This document shows positions 1 to 7,026 of a stretch of 8,280 nt of DNA, one piece after another. Source of the stretch: Dehalococcoidales bacterium (GTDB lineage: Bacteria > Chloroflexota > Dehalococcoidia > Dehalococcoidales > UBA5627); NCBI GenBank assembly GCA_028706995.1, contig JAQTVR010000044.1, forward strand, positions 1 to 8,280. The letters are read 5' to 3'. Position 1 is the first letter of the stretch, and each line of letters opens with the position of its first letter. The translations under genes were made by a program, and so were the position numbers. A model generated the notes under the pieces. The model worked only from the letters and a program-made list of their open reading frames with translations, was not told the origin of the DNA and made no database searches.

Positions 1-76
1 AATAGAAAAAAGTAACCTTTCTTAAAGATGCCAAGTATAAACAATCTGAATGATTTAGCAAGTTCAAAGGTAGTTT

Positions 77-106
77 TTGACATATATGCCCCCTTAACTT
101 TATAAG
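77..106 (+). promoter_or_regulatory. Predicted sigma70-type promoter P1
   Basis: A perfect -35 hexamer TTGACA (77-82) is followed after 18 bp by TATAAG (101-106), a 5-of-6 match to the -10 box. Reading the -10 as TTATAA (100-105) gives a 17-bp spacer. It points towards the nucleotidyltransferase remnant and glmS. An inverted repeat, CCCTTA (91-96) and TAAGGG (103-108), overlaps the -10 box. This is a prediction from sequence only. Confidence 0.5.
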
Positions 107-108
107 GG
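91..108. repeat. Short inverted repeat overlapping the P1 -10 box
   Basis: CCCTTA at 91-96 and TAAGGG at 103-108 form a perfect 6-bp dyad with a 6-base centre (ACTTTA). It sits in the spacer and -10 region of predicted promoter P1, where a repressor site would be effective. A terminator is less likely, because no T-run follows directly on either strand. A chance palindrome in AT-rich DNA cannot be excluded. Confidence 0.3.
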
Positions 109-167
109 AATTATACGCTTTTTGAAGTGTGCAACCAAGATTAATAAATAAGAGCAGACATATTTAA

Positions 168-196
168 TTGACAGAGTGTAAAAATACGGTTAAAAT
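168..196 (+). promoter_or_regulatory. Predicted sigma70-type promoter P2
   Basis: TTGACA (168-173), an exact 17-bp spacer (174-190) and TAAAAT (191-196, 5 of 6) make a near-consensus housekeeping promoter. AT-rich DNA lies upstream (about 139-167). The expected start of transcription is near 203. Its transcript would cross the broken nucleotidyltransferase and reach glmS with a leader of about 445 bases. It is the best promoter candidate for glmS in the window. Confidence 0.6.
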
Positions 197-285
197 TGTG
201 CAATAAATAGCCAATAGACATTATATAGTACCCGTAAGGACTCAAGGCTACTATAATTTAATCAGTACATCAATGGATATTATAT

Positions 286-644
286 TTGAGAGCAGTTGTA
301 TTAGCGGCTGGAGGAGGGTGTCGTATGAGACATCTAGCTTCCACCAGTCCAACCTGTGCTTCGATTGCCAATAAGCCGATAATAGAGCAATTTATTGCAA
401 CGGTAAGGGTGCGGGCTTATCTGATATTGTATTTATTGTTGGTTATAGCCATGAAAAAATACGTGAATATTCGAGCAACGGGTATAATGGGGAATACATA
501 TAGAGCATGTTTATCGAACAAAGCCGTCGGGATACTGCTGATGCTATCTATCAATTCAAAGATATGATACGTTTTAGATTTATTGTGATCATCGGGAATA
601 TTCCGGTTATAAGCAATGATATTCCAGCAATCTACAAAACGTAA
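286..644 (+). pseudogene. Decayed N-terminal remnant of a GlmU-like sugar-1-phosphate nucleotidyltransferase
   Basis: The frame from TTG 286 encodes RAVVLAAGGG, then ANKPIIEQFI, which matches the start of the nucleotidyltransferase family (usual form KAVILAAGEGSRM...ANKPILE). Near 405-411 the homology moves to the third frame, where 423-470 reads DIVFIVGYSHEKIREY and, after an in-frame TAG at 501-503, 531-569 reads DTADAIYQFKDMI. It continues to RFIVIIGNIPVISNDIPAIY and stops at TAA 642-644. A shift by one missing base explains the frame change. The Lys of the usual PK motif after the nucleotide loop is Thr here. Only about 118 of some 350-400 family residues remain, and any C-terminal left-handed beta-helix is gone. 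Such enzymes make nucleotide sugars, for example UDP-GlcNAc downstream of GlmS, so the position before glmS fits an old amino-sugar operon. The open stretch from 286 to 567 is not an intact gene. The start in TTG rather than ATG may also be decay. Confidence 0.82.
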
Positions 645-649
645 ATTAT

Positions 650-2431
650 ATGTGTGGTATTGTAGGTTACATCGGCGCAAGACAGGCTCAACCAATTTTA
701 TATAATTGCCTGGCTAAACTTGAGTATAGAGGATATGATTCCTGCGGTATAGCTATCTCCAATGAAAACCTCAGTATTTATAAGGATACTTTAAATATAA
801 ATGAGCTTGCAAAGATAGTACCAATACTCCAAGGTACAACAGGTATCGGGCACTCAAGATGGGCGACCTGTGGCGAACCTTCGATATGTAATGCGCATCC
901 CCATTACGATTGCACCGGTAAATTTGCGGTGGTGCACAACGGAATAATCCACAACTATGAAATCTTGAAAAAACAATTGATCGCGGAGGGTCATCATTTT
1001 ATATCATCTGTAGATACCGAGGTAATTCCACACCTGATTGAAAAATACTATAAGGGGAACCTGGAAGAAGCGCTGGAAGAGGCTTTACATAATATAGTTG
1101 GTTCTTATGCTATAGCGACTATTACATCAGGTGAAAACAAATTGGTTGCTGCCCGGAAGGACAGCCCATTGATAATCGGGGTAGGCGAAAGTGAACGTTT
1201 TGTAGCTTCTGATGTTATGGCGATGCTTGACTATACCAATCGTATCGTCCATTTGGAAGAAAATGAGATTGGAATTATCACCGATAGCAACGTAAAGATA
1301 AAGCACAAAGGCAGTTATATACAAAGAAAAGAACACAAGATTGAATGGAATTCCAATGCAACAGGAAAAATGGGATTTGAGCACTATATGCTTAAGGAAA
1401 TATACGAACAACCCCGTATAATTGGCGATACTCTAAAGACGGATTATAGAAATATAAAACAGATAGTCAGTAGCCAAGTAGTAAAAGATAAGGAAATAGC
1501 ACCTCTGCTTATTCTGGCATGCGGCAGTTCATATCATGCAGGGCTTGTGGGGAAGTATATTTTCGAAATGACATTGGGGATTTCGGTAAGGGTAGAATTT
1601 GCCTCCGAGTTTAATTATTATGGGCATATACCAACAAAAACCAGGGCAATTGTAATAACACAATCCGGAGAAACAGCGGATACTTTAAAAGCAGTAAGAA
1701 AATTGCGCCAGGCTGGTTGTTATGTTTTAGCTATTACCAACGTAATCGGTAGCAGTGTTACTCATATAGCCAGCGAAACTATTTATACTCATGCAGGTTG
1801 TGAGATTAGCGTGGCAGCTACAAAAAGTTTTATAGCTGAACTGGCGGTTTTATACAGGATAGCAATGCTGTGTGCTGATAAGAGACTCGAAATAGCTGAT
1901 ATTCTTGCAGGGGCTAAACAGATTGCTGATAAAGGACGAGGAATATTGGATGAAACTGATGGTATTAAAGAATTGGGCGAATATCTGGCAGGATATAATA
2001 CAGTTTTCTATATCGGCAGGGGGATAAATTATCCGATAGCACTTGAGGGTGCGCTAAAACTGAAGGAGATTTCGTATATTCATGCGGAAGGCTATGCTGC
2101 GGGTGAAATGAAGCATGGTCCTTTTGCCTTATTAAGCCCCGTTACCCCTGTTGTGGCTATCGTAGCTAGAGATAATACATATGAAGCTATGATAAACAAT
2201 ATAAGAGAGGTAAAAACGAGAAAAGTTCCGGTAATAGCTCTGATGGAAGAGGATGATGATGTTGTCAGAGGAATTGCCGATTTCGTAATAAATATCCCCT
2301 GTGTAAATCCGATTTTCTCACCGATGGTTAACGTGGTGGCACTCCAGTTATTGGCTTACTATGCAGCAAGGAAAAGAGGCTGTGCTATAGATTTTCCGCG
2401 TAACTTGGCTAAAAGCGTTACTGTAGAATAA
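650..2431 (+). CDS. glmS: Glutamine--fructose-6-phosphate aminotransferase (isomerizing), glucosamine-6-phosphate synthase
   Basis: Converts fructose-6-phosphate and glutamine to glucosamine-6-phosphate, the first step towards UDP-GlcNAc, in the cytoplasm. The 593 residues are close to the family's usual 600-610. Residues 1 to about 215 are the class II glutamine amidotransferase domain: Cys2 is the nucleophile in MCGIVGYIG, Arg70-Trp71 lie in HSRWAT, Asn97-Gly98 in VVHNGII form the oxyanion hole, and Asp122 lies in VDTE. Two SIS sugar-isomerase domains follow, with CGSSYHAG at 291-298, TQSGETADT at 337-345, ALEGALKLKEISYIHAE at 464-480 and the C-terminal tail DFPRNLAKSVTVE. The ATG at 650 is fixed by the need for Cys2. 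No clear Shine-Dalgarno sequence precedes it. The position after Thr73 is Cys74, where E. coli and many other GlmS proteins have His (ATHG). It is converging with the acs operon and is probably transcribed from P2, through the upstream remnant. Confidence 0.97.
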   Translation: MCGIVGYIGARQAQPILYNCLAKLEYRGYDSCGIAISNENLSIYKDTLNINELAKIVPILQGTTGIGHSRWATCGEPSICNAHPHYDCTGKFAVVHNGIIHNYEILKKQLIAEGHHFISSVDTEVIPHLIEKYYKGNLEEALEEALHNIVGSYAIATITSGENKLVAARKDSPLIIGVGESERFVASDVMAMLDYTNRIVHLEENEIGIITDSNVKIKHKGSYIQRKEHKIEWNSNATGKMGFEHYMLKEIYEQPRIIGDTLKTDYRNIKQIVSSQVVKDKEIAPLLILACGSSYHAGLVGKYIFEMTLGISVRVEFASEFNYYGHIPTKTRAIVITQSGETADTLKAVRKLRQAGCYVLAITNVIGSSVTHIASETIYTHAGCEISVAATKSFIAELAVLYRIAMLCADKRLEIADILAGAKQIADKGRGILDETDGIKELGEYLAGYNTVFYIGRGINYPIALEGALKLKEISYIHAEGYAAGEMKHGPFALLSPVTPVVAIVARDNTYEAMINNIREVKTRKVPVIALMEEDDDVVRGIADFVINIPCVNPIFSPMVNVVALQLLAYYAARKRGCAIDFPRNLAKSVTVE

Positions 2432-2442
2432 AGATTAAGGAA

Positions 2443-2493
2443 ACAATAATCTCTTGTGGTTGAGTTTAACCGCTTCTATCTGGAAACTATTGT
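2443..2493 (-). terminator. Possible terminator hairpin of the acs operon in the convergent gap
   Basis: In the minus-strand transcript, ACAAUAGUUUC (2493-2483) can pair with GAGAUUAUUGU (2453-2443) as 11 continuous pairs including two G-U wobbles. On the plus strand those two wobbles become mismatches, so the fold favours the acs transcript. The 29-base loop holds a smaller GGUU/AACC stem. A U-rich but interrupted stretch (UUCCUUAAUCUU) follows. It begins 33 bases after the acsE stop. The long loop and weak U-tract make this a modest candidate. On the plus strand, 2456-2461 and 2468-2473 (GUGGUU/AACCGC) could form a 6-bp stem for the glmS transcript. Confidence 0.35.
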
Positions 2494-2526
2494 AATCGAT
2501 ACCGCAGACGCCTAATATCCTTATTC

Positions 2527-3405
2527 TTATATCTCAAGCCATGAGTGCGAGTATAATGATTCCCCACTGAGAACTTTTACGGACTTTGCATACTCTTTTT
2601 CTTTGTGGCTTAACACAGACATATCCGGTTTCTCTCCGTCCATCATGCGATGTACCAGGTTGACTATTTCAGGCATTTCTCCGCGGGCAAGTCTTATTAA
2701 TTCCTCATCGAAAGCATCGACTATGGCTGCATAAATGCCATATTTCATAAGCATTGCCAGATATGTCCTGTTTAAATATGATCTCAGGTTAGCAGGTGTT
2801 CCATTGGAAATATTAGAAAGCCCGACGATGGATTTACAACCGGGAGCGATATCGGCAAGCATGCTCATAAACTCCAAGCAGGCTTTAACCTGATTAATAT
2901 CGACACTGACGGGTGTGACAATCGGGTCGATCCATATATCTTCGTTGGGAATGCCTATCTCATTAGCTTTATAAATGATGTCTACAGCCAGCATGCACCT
3001 TTCATTTGCATCGCGCGGCATACCTTCCACTCCCCAGAGCAGCCCTATGATTTCGGCGTTGTACTGTTTAGCCATTGGCAAGATTTTTACAAGCCTTTCT
3101 GGTTGTAAGGAAACCGAATTGATAAGCGCGCGCCTGTTGCAGACTTTCAACCCAGCCTCGGTTGCCAGCGGGTTGGTGGTATCCAGGGATAGTGGCTTAT
3201 CTATAACTTCCTGCACGGTGTTAACCAGCCATGGCATCAGTGCATCCCCATCCTTGCGCGCAGGACCTATGTTAAGGTCAAGGTAGTCTATTCCTGCCTC
3301 AGATTCAGCCCGGGCTAAGTTCTGGATAGGCCCAGGAATTCTTTCCCTGAGAGCAATCCCTATTGTAGTAGACATAATATTAATATTTTCGCCGATTAGT
3401 ATCAT
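2527..3405 (-). CDS. acsE: 5-methyltetrahydrofolate:corrinoid/iron-sulfur protein methyltransferase (MeTr)
   Basis: Transfers the methyl group of 5-methyl-tetrahydrofolate to the cob(I)amide of the corrinoid iron-sulfur protein, linking the methyl and carbonyl branches of the Wood-Ljungdahl pathway. The 292 residues form a pterin-binding TIM barrel. Folate-site residues align with the Moorella enzyme as I remember it: Asp43 in LDLNIGP, Asp75 in LSLDTTN, Asn96 in ALINS, Asp160 in WIDPI and Asn198 in GLSNIS. The protein is about 30 residues longer than Moorella AcsE (262). The extra charged stretch (about 241-275) lies before the C-terminal LYSHSWL. ATG 3405 is preceded by AAGGAAGG, which overlaps the acsC stop codon, leaving only 9 bp between the genes. 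This suggests translational coupling. It is the last gene of the operon in this window. A related MtrH-type or methionine-synthase-type methyltransferase is the alternative, but the gene context makes AcsE far likelier. Confidence 0.94.
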   Translation of the reverse strand: MILIGENINIMSTTIGIALRERIPGPIQNLARAESEAGIDYLDLNIGPARKDGDALMPWLVNTVQEVIDKPLSLDTTNPLATEAGLKVCNRRALINSVSLQPERLVKILPMAKQYNAEIIGLLWGVEGMPRDANERCMLAVDIIYKANEIGIPNEDIWIDPIVTPVSVDINQVKACLEFMSMLADIAPGCKSIVGLSNISNGTPANLRSYLNRTYLAMLMKYGIYAAIVDAFDEELIRLARGEMPEIVNLVHRMMDGEKPDMSVLSHKEKEYAKSVKVLSGESLYSHSWLEI

Positions 3406-3414
3406 GACCCTTCC

Positions 3415-4761
3415 TTATGCTTTCCAAGTTTTAAAATAGGCGGGTATGTGCGCTCCTTCTCTGGGACCGACAATTATCTCCCAGCCGGGGAGTTCTTCTT
3501 CAAGCCCGCCGCTTTCAATTGCTATGTATCCGGGGATTATCAGTTTGCGATGTTTTACTTTATCGGCTATATGGCATTTTTTAATAAATGGGGCGATAGT
3601 GTCGGCGCCAAATTTACCGGCTGCCCATGCTGTCATAACCGAAAGCCCTTCGGTATCTTTGATAAGCAAATAGCTGGGGACCCTGCTGCTTTCGATTTCT
3701 CCCGAGACTATAAAATATGTAAGTGAAAAGTTAGCTGTTACCAGGACCGGGGAGTTTTCATCGGGCCCGCCTATTTCATAGATACCCTCTGCCGTTGCCA
3801 GCGGCCTTTGGGGGTCGGTAAACAAATTCAATCGAAGCACCAGAAGGGGGAAAAGTGTCTCTCCCTGGAAATCGGAAAGCACGATAATACCTCCATATTT
3901 AGCAACAAAAGTAGCAGCAATCAAAGCCTCTTTCATCGGGTCACTGGTCATTTCATTAGCCATTATAATAGTCGGGTACCCTAGAGGACGCACCTTTTGG
4001 TTCAGTGCTACGCGTCTTATAATAACCTGGTCTTCAAATGCCTTGCGTAAGTTTCTTGCTCCGGAGTCGATTACGATATCTTTAATCCCATACTGTTCTA
4101 GTTTAGTAGTAAGCTCGACAAGCTCTTCAAGGTTTTCAGCTTTAACAGCTACAGGGCAGGAATGTTCCTTGGCTAATACTGCTACTTTATCAAGATTATC
4201 TTTTGTCGCCGCATAGAGAAGCGGTCTTAGCTTAGAGCAAGCAGACAATCCAGCGGCGAGTATATCAGGGTTTTCACTGATTAAAATTATATTAGCTTTG
4301 CTATTTTGCATAACCCTGGTTATAAGCCTTATGAATGTACTGGCATCTTGTGTTTCGCATTTCAGGGCTACCAGTTCGCCCCGTAGAGTAAGCCCTACTC
4401 TTTCATAAACCAGGCTGTTAAATCTTTCTATTCGATCGTCTATTTCAACTTCTGTCATATTATCGTTTATTAAAATAGCCAAACCAGTCGGGTTTTCAAA
4501 TCTTTTCTCGTGGCGAAACATCACCGTTTCCCCACCGATTTTTTTAGAATGCTCCCCGATGCCTATAGTAATTGTCCTGATAGGCGGGGCTGATACTGCC
4601 TCAAGTTTGTTTTTTGATTCGTCCGATAAGTAGGGGCATTTAGTTAGTTCGGCTTTTCCCGCAGCCAGACTCATGGCAAAAGCCAGGCAGGTGGGAATTC
4701 CACATTCTCCGCAGTTGGTTTTAGGTAATAACTTGAATATTTCTATACCTGTAATTGCCAT
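3415..4761 (-). CDS. acsC: Corrinoid iron-sulfur protein large (gamma) subunit of the CODH/ACS system
   Basis: Carries the [4Fe-4S] cluster that reductively activates the corrinoid and, with the small subunit AcsD, holds the cobalamin that ferries methyl groups from AcsE to acetyl-CoA synthase. Length 448, as expected for bacterial AcsC (about 446 in Moorella). The N-terminal cluster-binding motif C-x2-C-x4-C-x16-C is complete (Cys17, Cys20, Cys25, Cys42; NCGECGIPTC). A TIM barrel spans roughly residues 90-320. The C-terminal corrinoid-contact domain follows, with NSPVLVTANFSLTYF at 336-350, PSYLLIKDTEGLSV at 362-375 and the family-typical VGPREG near the end. ATG 4761 has GGAAGG 8 bases upstream. 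Gaps are 26 bp after acsB and 9 bp before acsE. No acsD lies next to it, although the two subunits act as a heterodimer. Confidence 0.96.
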   Translation of the reverse strand: MAITGIEIFKLLPKTNCGECGIPTCLAFAMSLAAGKAELTKCPYLSDESKNKLEAVSAPPIRTITIGIGEHSKKIGGETVMFRHEKRFENPTGLAILINDNMTEVEIDDRIERFNSLVYERVGLTLRGELVALKCETQDASTFIRLITRVMQNSKANIILISENPDILAAGLSACSKLRPLLYAATKDNLDKVAVLAKEHSCPVAVKAENLEELVELTTKLEQYGIKDIVIDSGARNLRKAFEDQVIIRRVALNQKVRPLGYPTIIMANEMTSDPMKEALIAATFVAKYGGIIVLSDFQGETLFPLLVLRLNLFTDPQRPLATAEGIYEIGGPDENSPVLVTANFSLTYFIVSGEIESSRVPSYLLIKDTEGLSVMTAWAAGKFGADTIAPFIKKCHIADKVKHRKLIIPGYIAIESGGLEEELPGWEIIVGPREGAHIPAYFKTWKA

Positions 4762-4787
4762 AAGATTTTCCTTCCAGATTATTATAC

Positions 4788-6992
4788 CTAGATTATCGGC
4801 TCCATAGAAAGCGCCGGGTGTTTCTTTTCCTGCAAGAATGGTAAAATCTCTTCTTCTGTGGTGCCTATTGATTCGTCAGCAATCCTGTCCATTAAGTCGG
4901 GGATGCCGATTTCTTTAGCTCTAATATTAAAACGTTCAGCGATCTCTTCTTTAAGGCTTTTAGGCATCCAGACCAGTCTCTTTATGCTGCCTTCGGCGCT
5001 TAAGAATTTTCTTTGAGTAATATTATACTTACTATGCCCTACAAACCCCGGAATGCTCAAACCGCCACCGGTATTGCTGGCCAAGACGGTAAATTTCATC
5101 CCGCAAGGGGTTATATTTGTGTACTCTCTGTTAACTGTCATTACCCCGTTACACAGCGGCAGGACGGCAGCAATACACTCCATACAACCACAGGAGGTCA
5201 TCGGAGACTGAATGATGCTGTAGAAGCTATAGTGGTCTATATTACCATGGGAAGCCTTATAAATAAAATCATTTACCCCTTTCCATTGTCCTAAACGGGC
5301 ATCGATAGTTTCTTTTTTGGGTACCGGTTGATTGGGGCCGGTAGGATTTATCTCATAAGCAGCTTTGCAGTCCATCCAGTTGTAAGAACCGCATAAGCCG
5401 GTTCTTTCCGGGCTTATAGTACAGACATGGTTGGGAGCGAAAGATTGGCATAAAGTGCAGGAATAGAAAATATCTGTAGTTTCGTCTGTCATCCCTTCTA
5501 TACGTGCATCTCTGATGGAGTATACTTTTTTAGCTTTGGATATAGTCTCTAAAACTTTATCCTCTTCTGTATAAAGTTTTACCTGAAGCTTATCAAAAAT
5601 TCTGCCGAAATCCTGATGAAATTTGGCATGAATGATGGAACCTATATCACTAATCTTAAAACCCTTGTTCTTAGCTGATTTACTGATTCGCAACCAGGCA
5701 ATATCTCGTTGTCCGATATGCATTACACCCTGGGCATAGTTAATAAGATGATGGATTTGTCTTTCTAAAACAGGTTCGTAATCTTCTTCCATTTCTCTGC
5801 CGGCAACTTCAACAACTATGGCTAATGACAGTGTAGAATCTTCGGGCATATCGGTTATATCAGGGCCGATAACCTCGATTTTACCGTCTTCAACTTCTTC
5901 CATGCTCTTACTGGTAACCCATTCAACCATCTTGCTTTTTCCGCCACCACATTCCAGATAAACATCATTACGACGAACTCTTTCTCCCTCAAAAGCGGCG
6001 CCAAAGGCAACCGGTATTGGCAATTTTGTTAAAGTAACTTTAAGTCCTCTTACATCTATAGCTTTAGCCACTATTTTATCATAGGGGATATTGGAAACGA
6101 CATGTTCATATGTGCAAATACCCGTAGGAAGTATTTCCGGTATCCGCGTATCGGCAATAGTAGGGAAGCCATAATTGACTGCCCCGGCAGCATTAGCATA
6201 CCATTCATCTGTAACATTGCCCAAAGATATAACAAAGGCGAAAATGCGATTTTTATTGTAGAGTAAGACTTTTTTATAATCACCCGGCTCAATAGCACCA
6301 AATGAAAGGGCTGCTCTGGTAGCAAAACCCATGGCGAACACAACGGCTGAGGTGTGCGGACCAAAGGAGACCAGGCGTGTTGGCCAGCCTATTTGGGTAT
6401 TGGTTTCAACGAGTTGTTCCGCGAATTTTTTGCCGTTATTTTCTCCACACATAAAAACATACAGGTTCTTCTGCTGGAGTTCGCGAGCAATATTTTCAGC
6501 TATATTATTGGTGGGAACAGCACCGAGAATGGCGGCAAAACCAGGGGCAGTCCCATCAACGAATTCAATTCCTCTTTTCCTTAGGGTAGTATCATCGGCT
6601 GCTCCCAACCATATATTCGTGTTAGTCGGGTCTTCTGTCTTGGTATAAAAATCGGGTGTTTCCAGATAGCGTATTGCTTCTATTATCTCCTCGGCAAAGA
6701 ATGTTGCCATGCCTGCATCAAGCGCTGGCGCCAGATAGGGTAAATGGTGCTGTTCCTCGACCAGTGGTGGCAATAGAGCTTTGCATCTTTTTAGTACTGG
6801 CTCCATATCGTTCAGCTTCTCTACTTTGATACCTAATATGCCATAGATTATCGGTAGATAATAGGCTGTATTTGGGAAGCCGACTGGTTCGTTTGCTCCC
6901 CATGTTTCCATTGCCCAATGCCATTTATCGTCAGCACGAGCTATTATATCGTAGGCTCCTTTAATAGCTGACGATGCAATTATTTTGGACAT
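4788..6992 (-). CDS. acsB: Acetyl-CoA synthase, alpha subunit of the CODH/ACS complex
   Basis: Condenses a methyl group from the corrinoid protein, CO from CODH and coenzyme A to acetyl-CoA, or cleaves acetyl-CoA in reverse. The 734 residues match the bacterial form (729 in Moorella), which includes the roughly 310-residue N-terminal domain that contacts CODH and forms the CO tunnel; archaeal CdhC lacks it. The A-cluster ligands are complete: Cys512, Cys515, Cys524 and Cys534 (SCTLC...HVC...GLC) for the [4Fe-4S] cubane, and the Cys601-Gly602-Cys603 motif in SCGCMEC for the two nickel sites. All are offset by exactly six from the Moorella positions as I recall them. The C-terminus (HPALSMEPI) is typical. 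ATG 6992 is preceded by a strong AGGAGG 7 bases upstream. It lies 34 bp after cooS and 26 bp before acsC. Confidence 0.97.
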   Translation of the reverse strand: MSKIIASSAIKGAYDIIARADDKWHWAMETWGANEPVGFPNTAYYLPIIYGILGIKVEKLNDMEPVLKRCKALLPPLVEEQHHLPYLAPALDAGMATFFAEEIIEAIRYLETPDFYTKTEDPTNTNIWLGAADDTTLRKRGIEFVDGTAPGFAAILGAVPTNNIAENIARELQQKNLYVFMCGENNGKKFAEQLVETNTQIGWPTRLVSFGPHTSAVVFAMGFATRAALSFGAIEPGDYKKVLLYNKNRIFAFVISLGNVTDEWYANAAGAVNYGFPTIADTRIPEILPTGICTYEHVVSNIPYDKIVAKAIDVRGLKVTLTKLPIPVAFGAAFEGERVRRNDVYLECGGGKSKMVEWVTSKSMEEVEDGKIEVIGPDITDMPEDSTLSLAIVVEVAGREMEEDYEPVLERQIHHLINYAQGVMHIGQRDIAWLRISKSAKNKGFKISDIGSIIHAKFHQDFGRIFDKLQVKLYTEEDKVLETISKAKKVYSIRDARIEGMTDETTDIFYSCTLCQSFAPNHVCTISPERTGLCGSYNWMDCKAAYEINPTGPNQPVPKKETIDARLGQWKGVNDFIYKASHGNIDHYSFYSIIQSPMTSCGCMECIAAVLPLCNGVMTVNREYTNITPCGMKFTVLASNTGGGLSIPGFVGHSKYNITQRKFLSAEGSIKRLVWMPKSLKEEIAERFNIRAKEIGIPDLMDRIADESIGTTEEEILPFLQEKKHPALSMEPII

Positions 6993-7026
6993 AATATTCC
7001 TCCTGAGTCTATTACCTTAGGATGAC

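Noticed and set aside
252..257. A perfect TATAAT as a third promoter
   Set aside because: There is no acceptable -35 box 16-18 bp upstream (TACCCG at the expected place) and no extended -10 TG. AT-rich DNA gives such matches by chance.
286..567. An intact small protein of 93 residues starting at TTG 286
   Set aside because: Only the first 40 or so residues resemble a known family. The homology then continues in another frame, so the rest of this frame is out-of-frame reading of a pseudogene.
507..644. A 45-residue peptide from ATG 507 in the third frame
   Set aside because: It is an internal fragment of the decayed nucleotidyltransferase with no Shine-Dalgarno sequence or separate identity.
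203..649. A glmS ribozyme or other riboswitch in the long glmS leader
   Set aside because: Most of the leader (286-641) is explained by nucleotidyltransferase homology. I could not recognise the glmS ribozyme core or its cleavage-site context.
417..695. Minus-strand open frame opposite the remnant and the start of glmS
   Set aside because: It has no recognisable similarity, and it overlaps a family-matching gene start on the other strand. It is a shadow.
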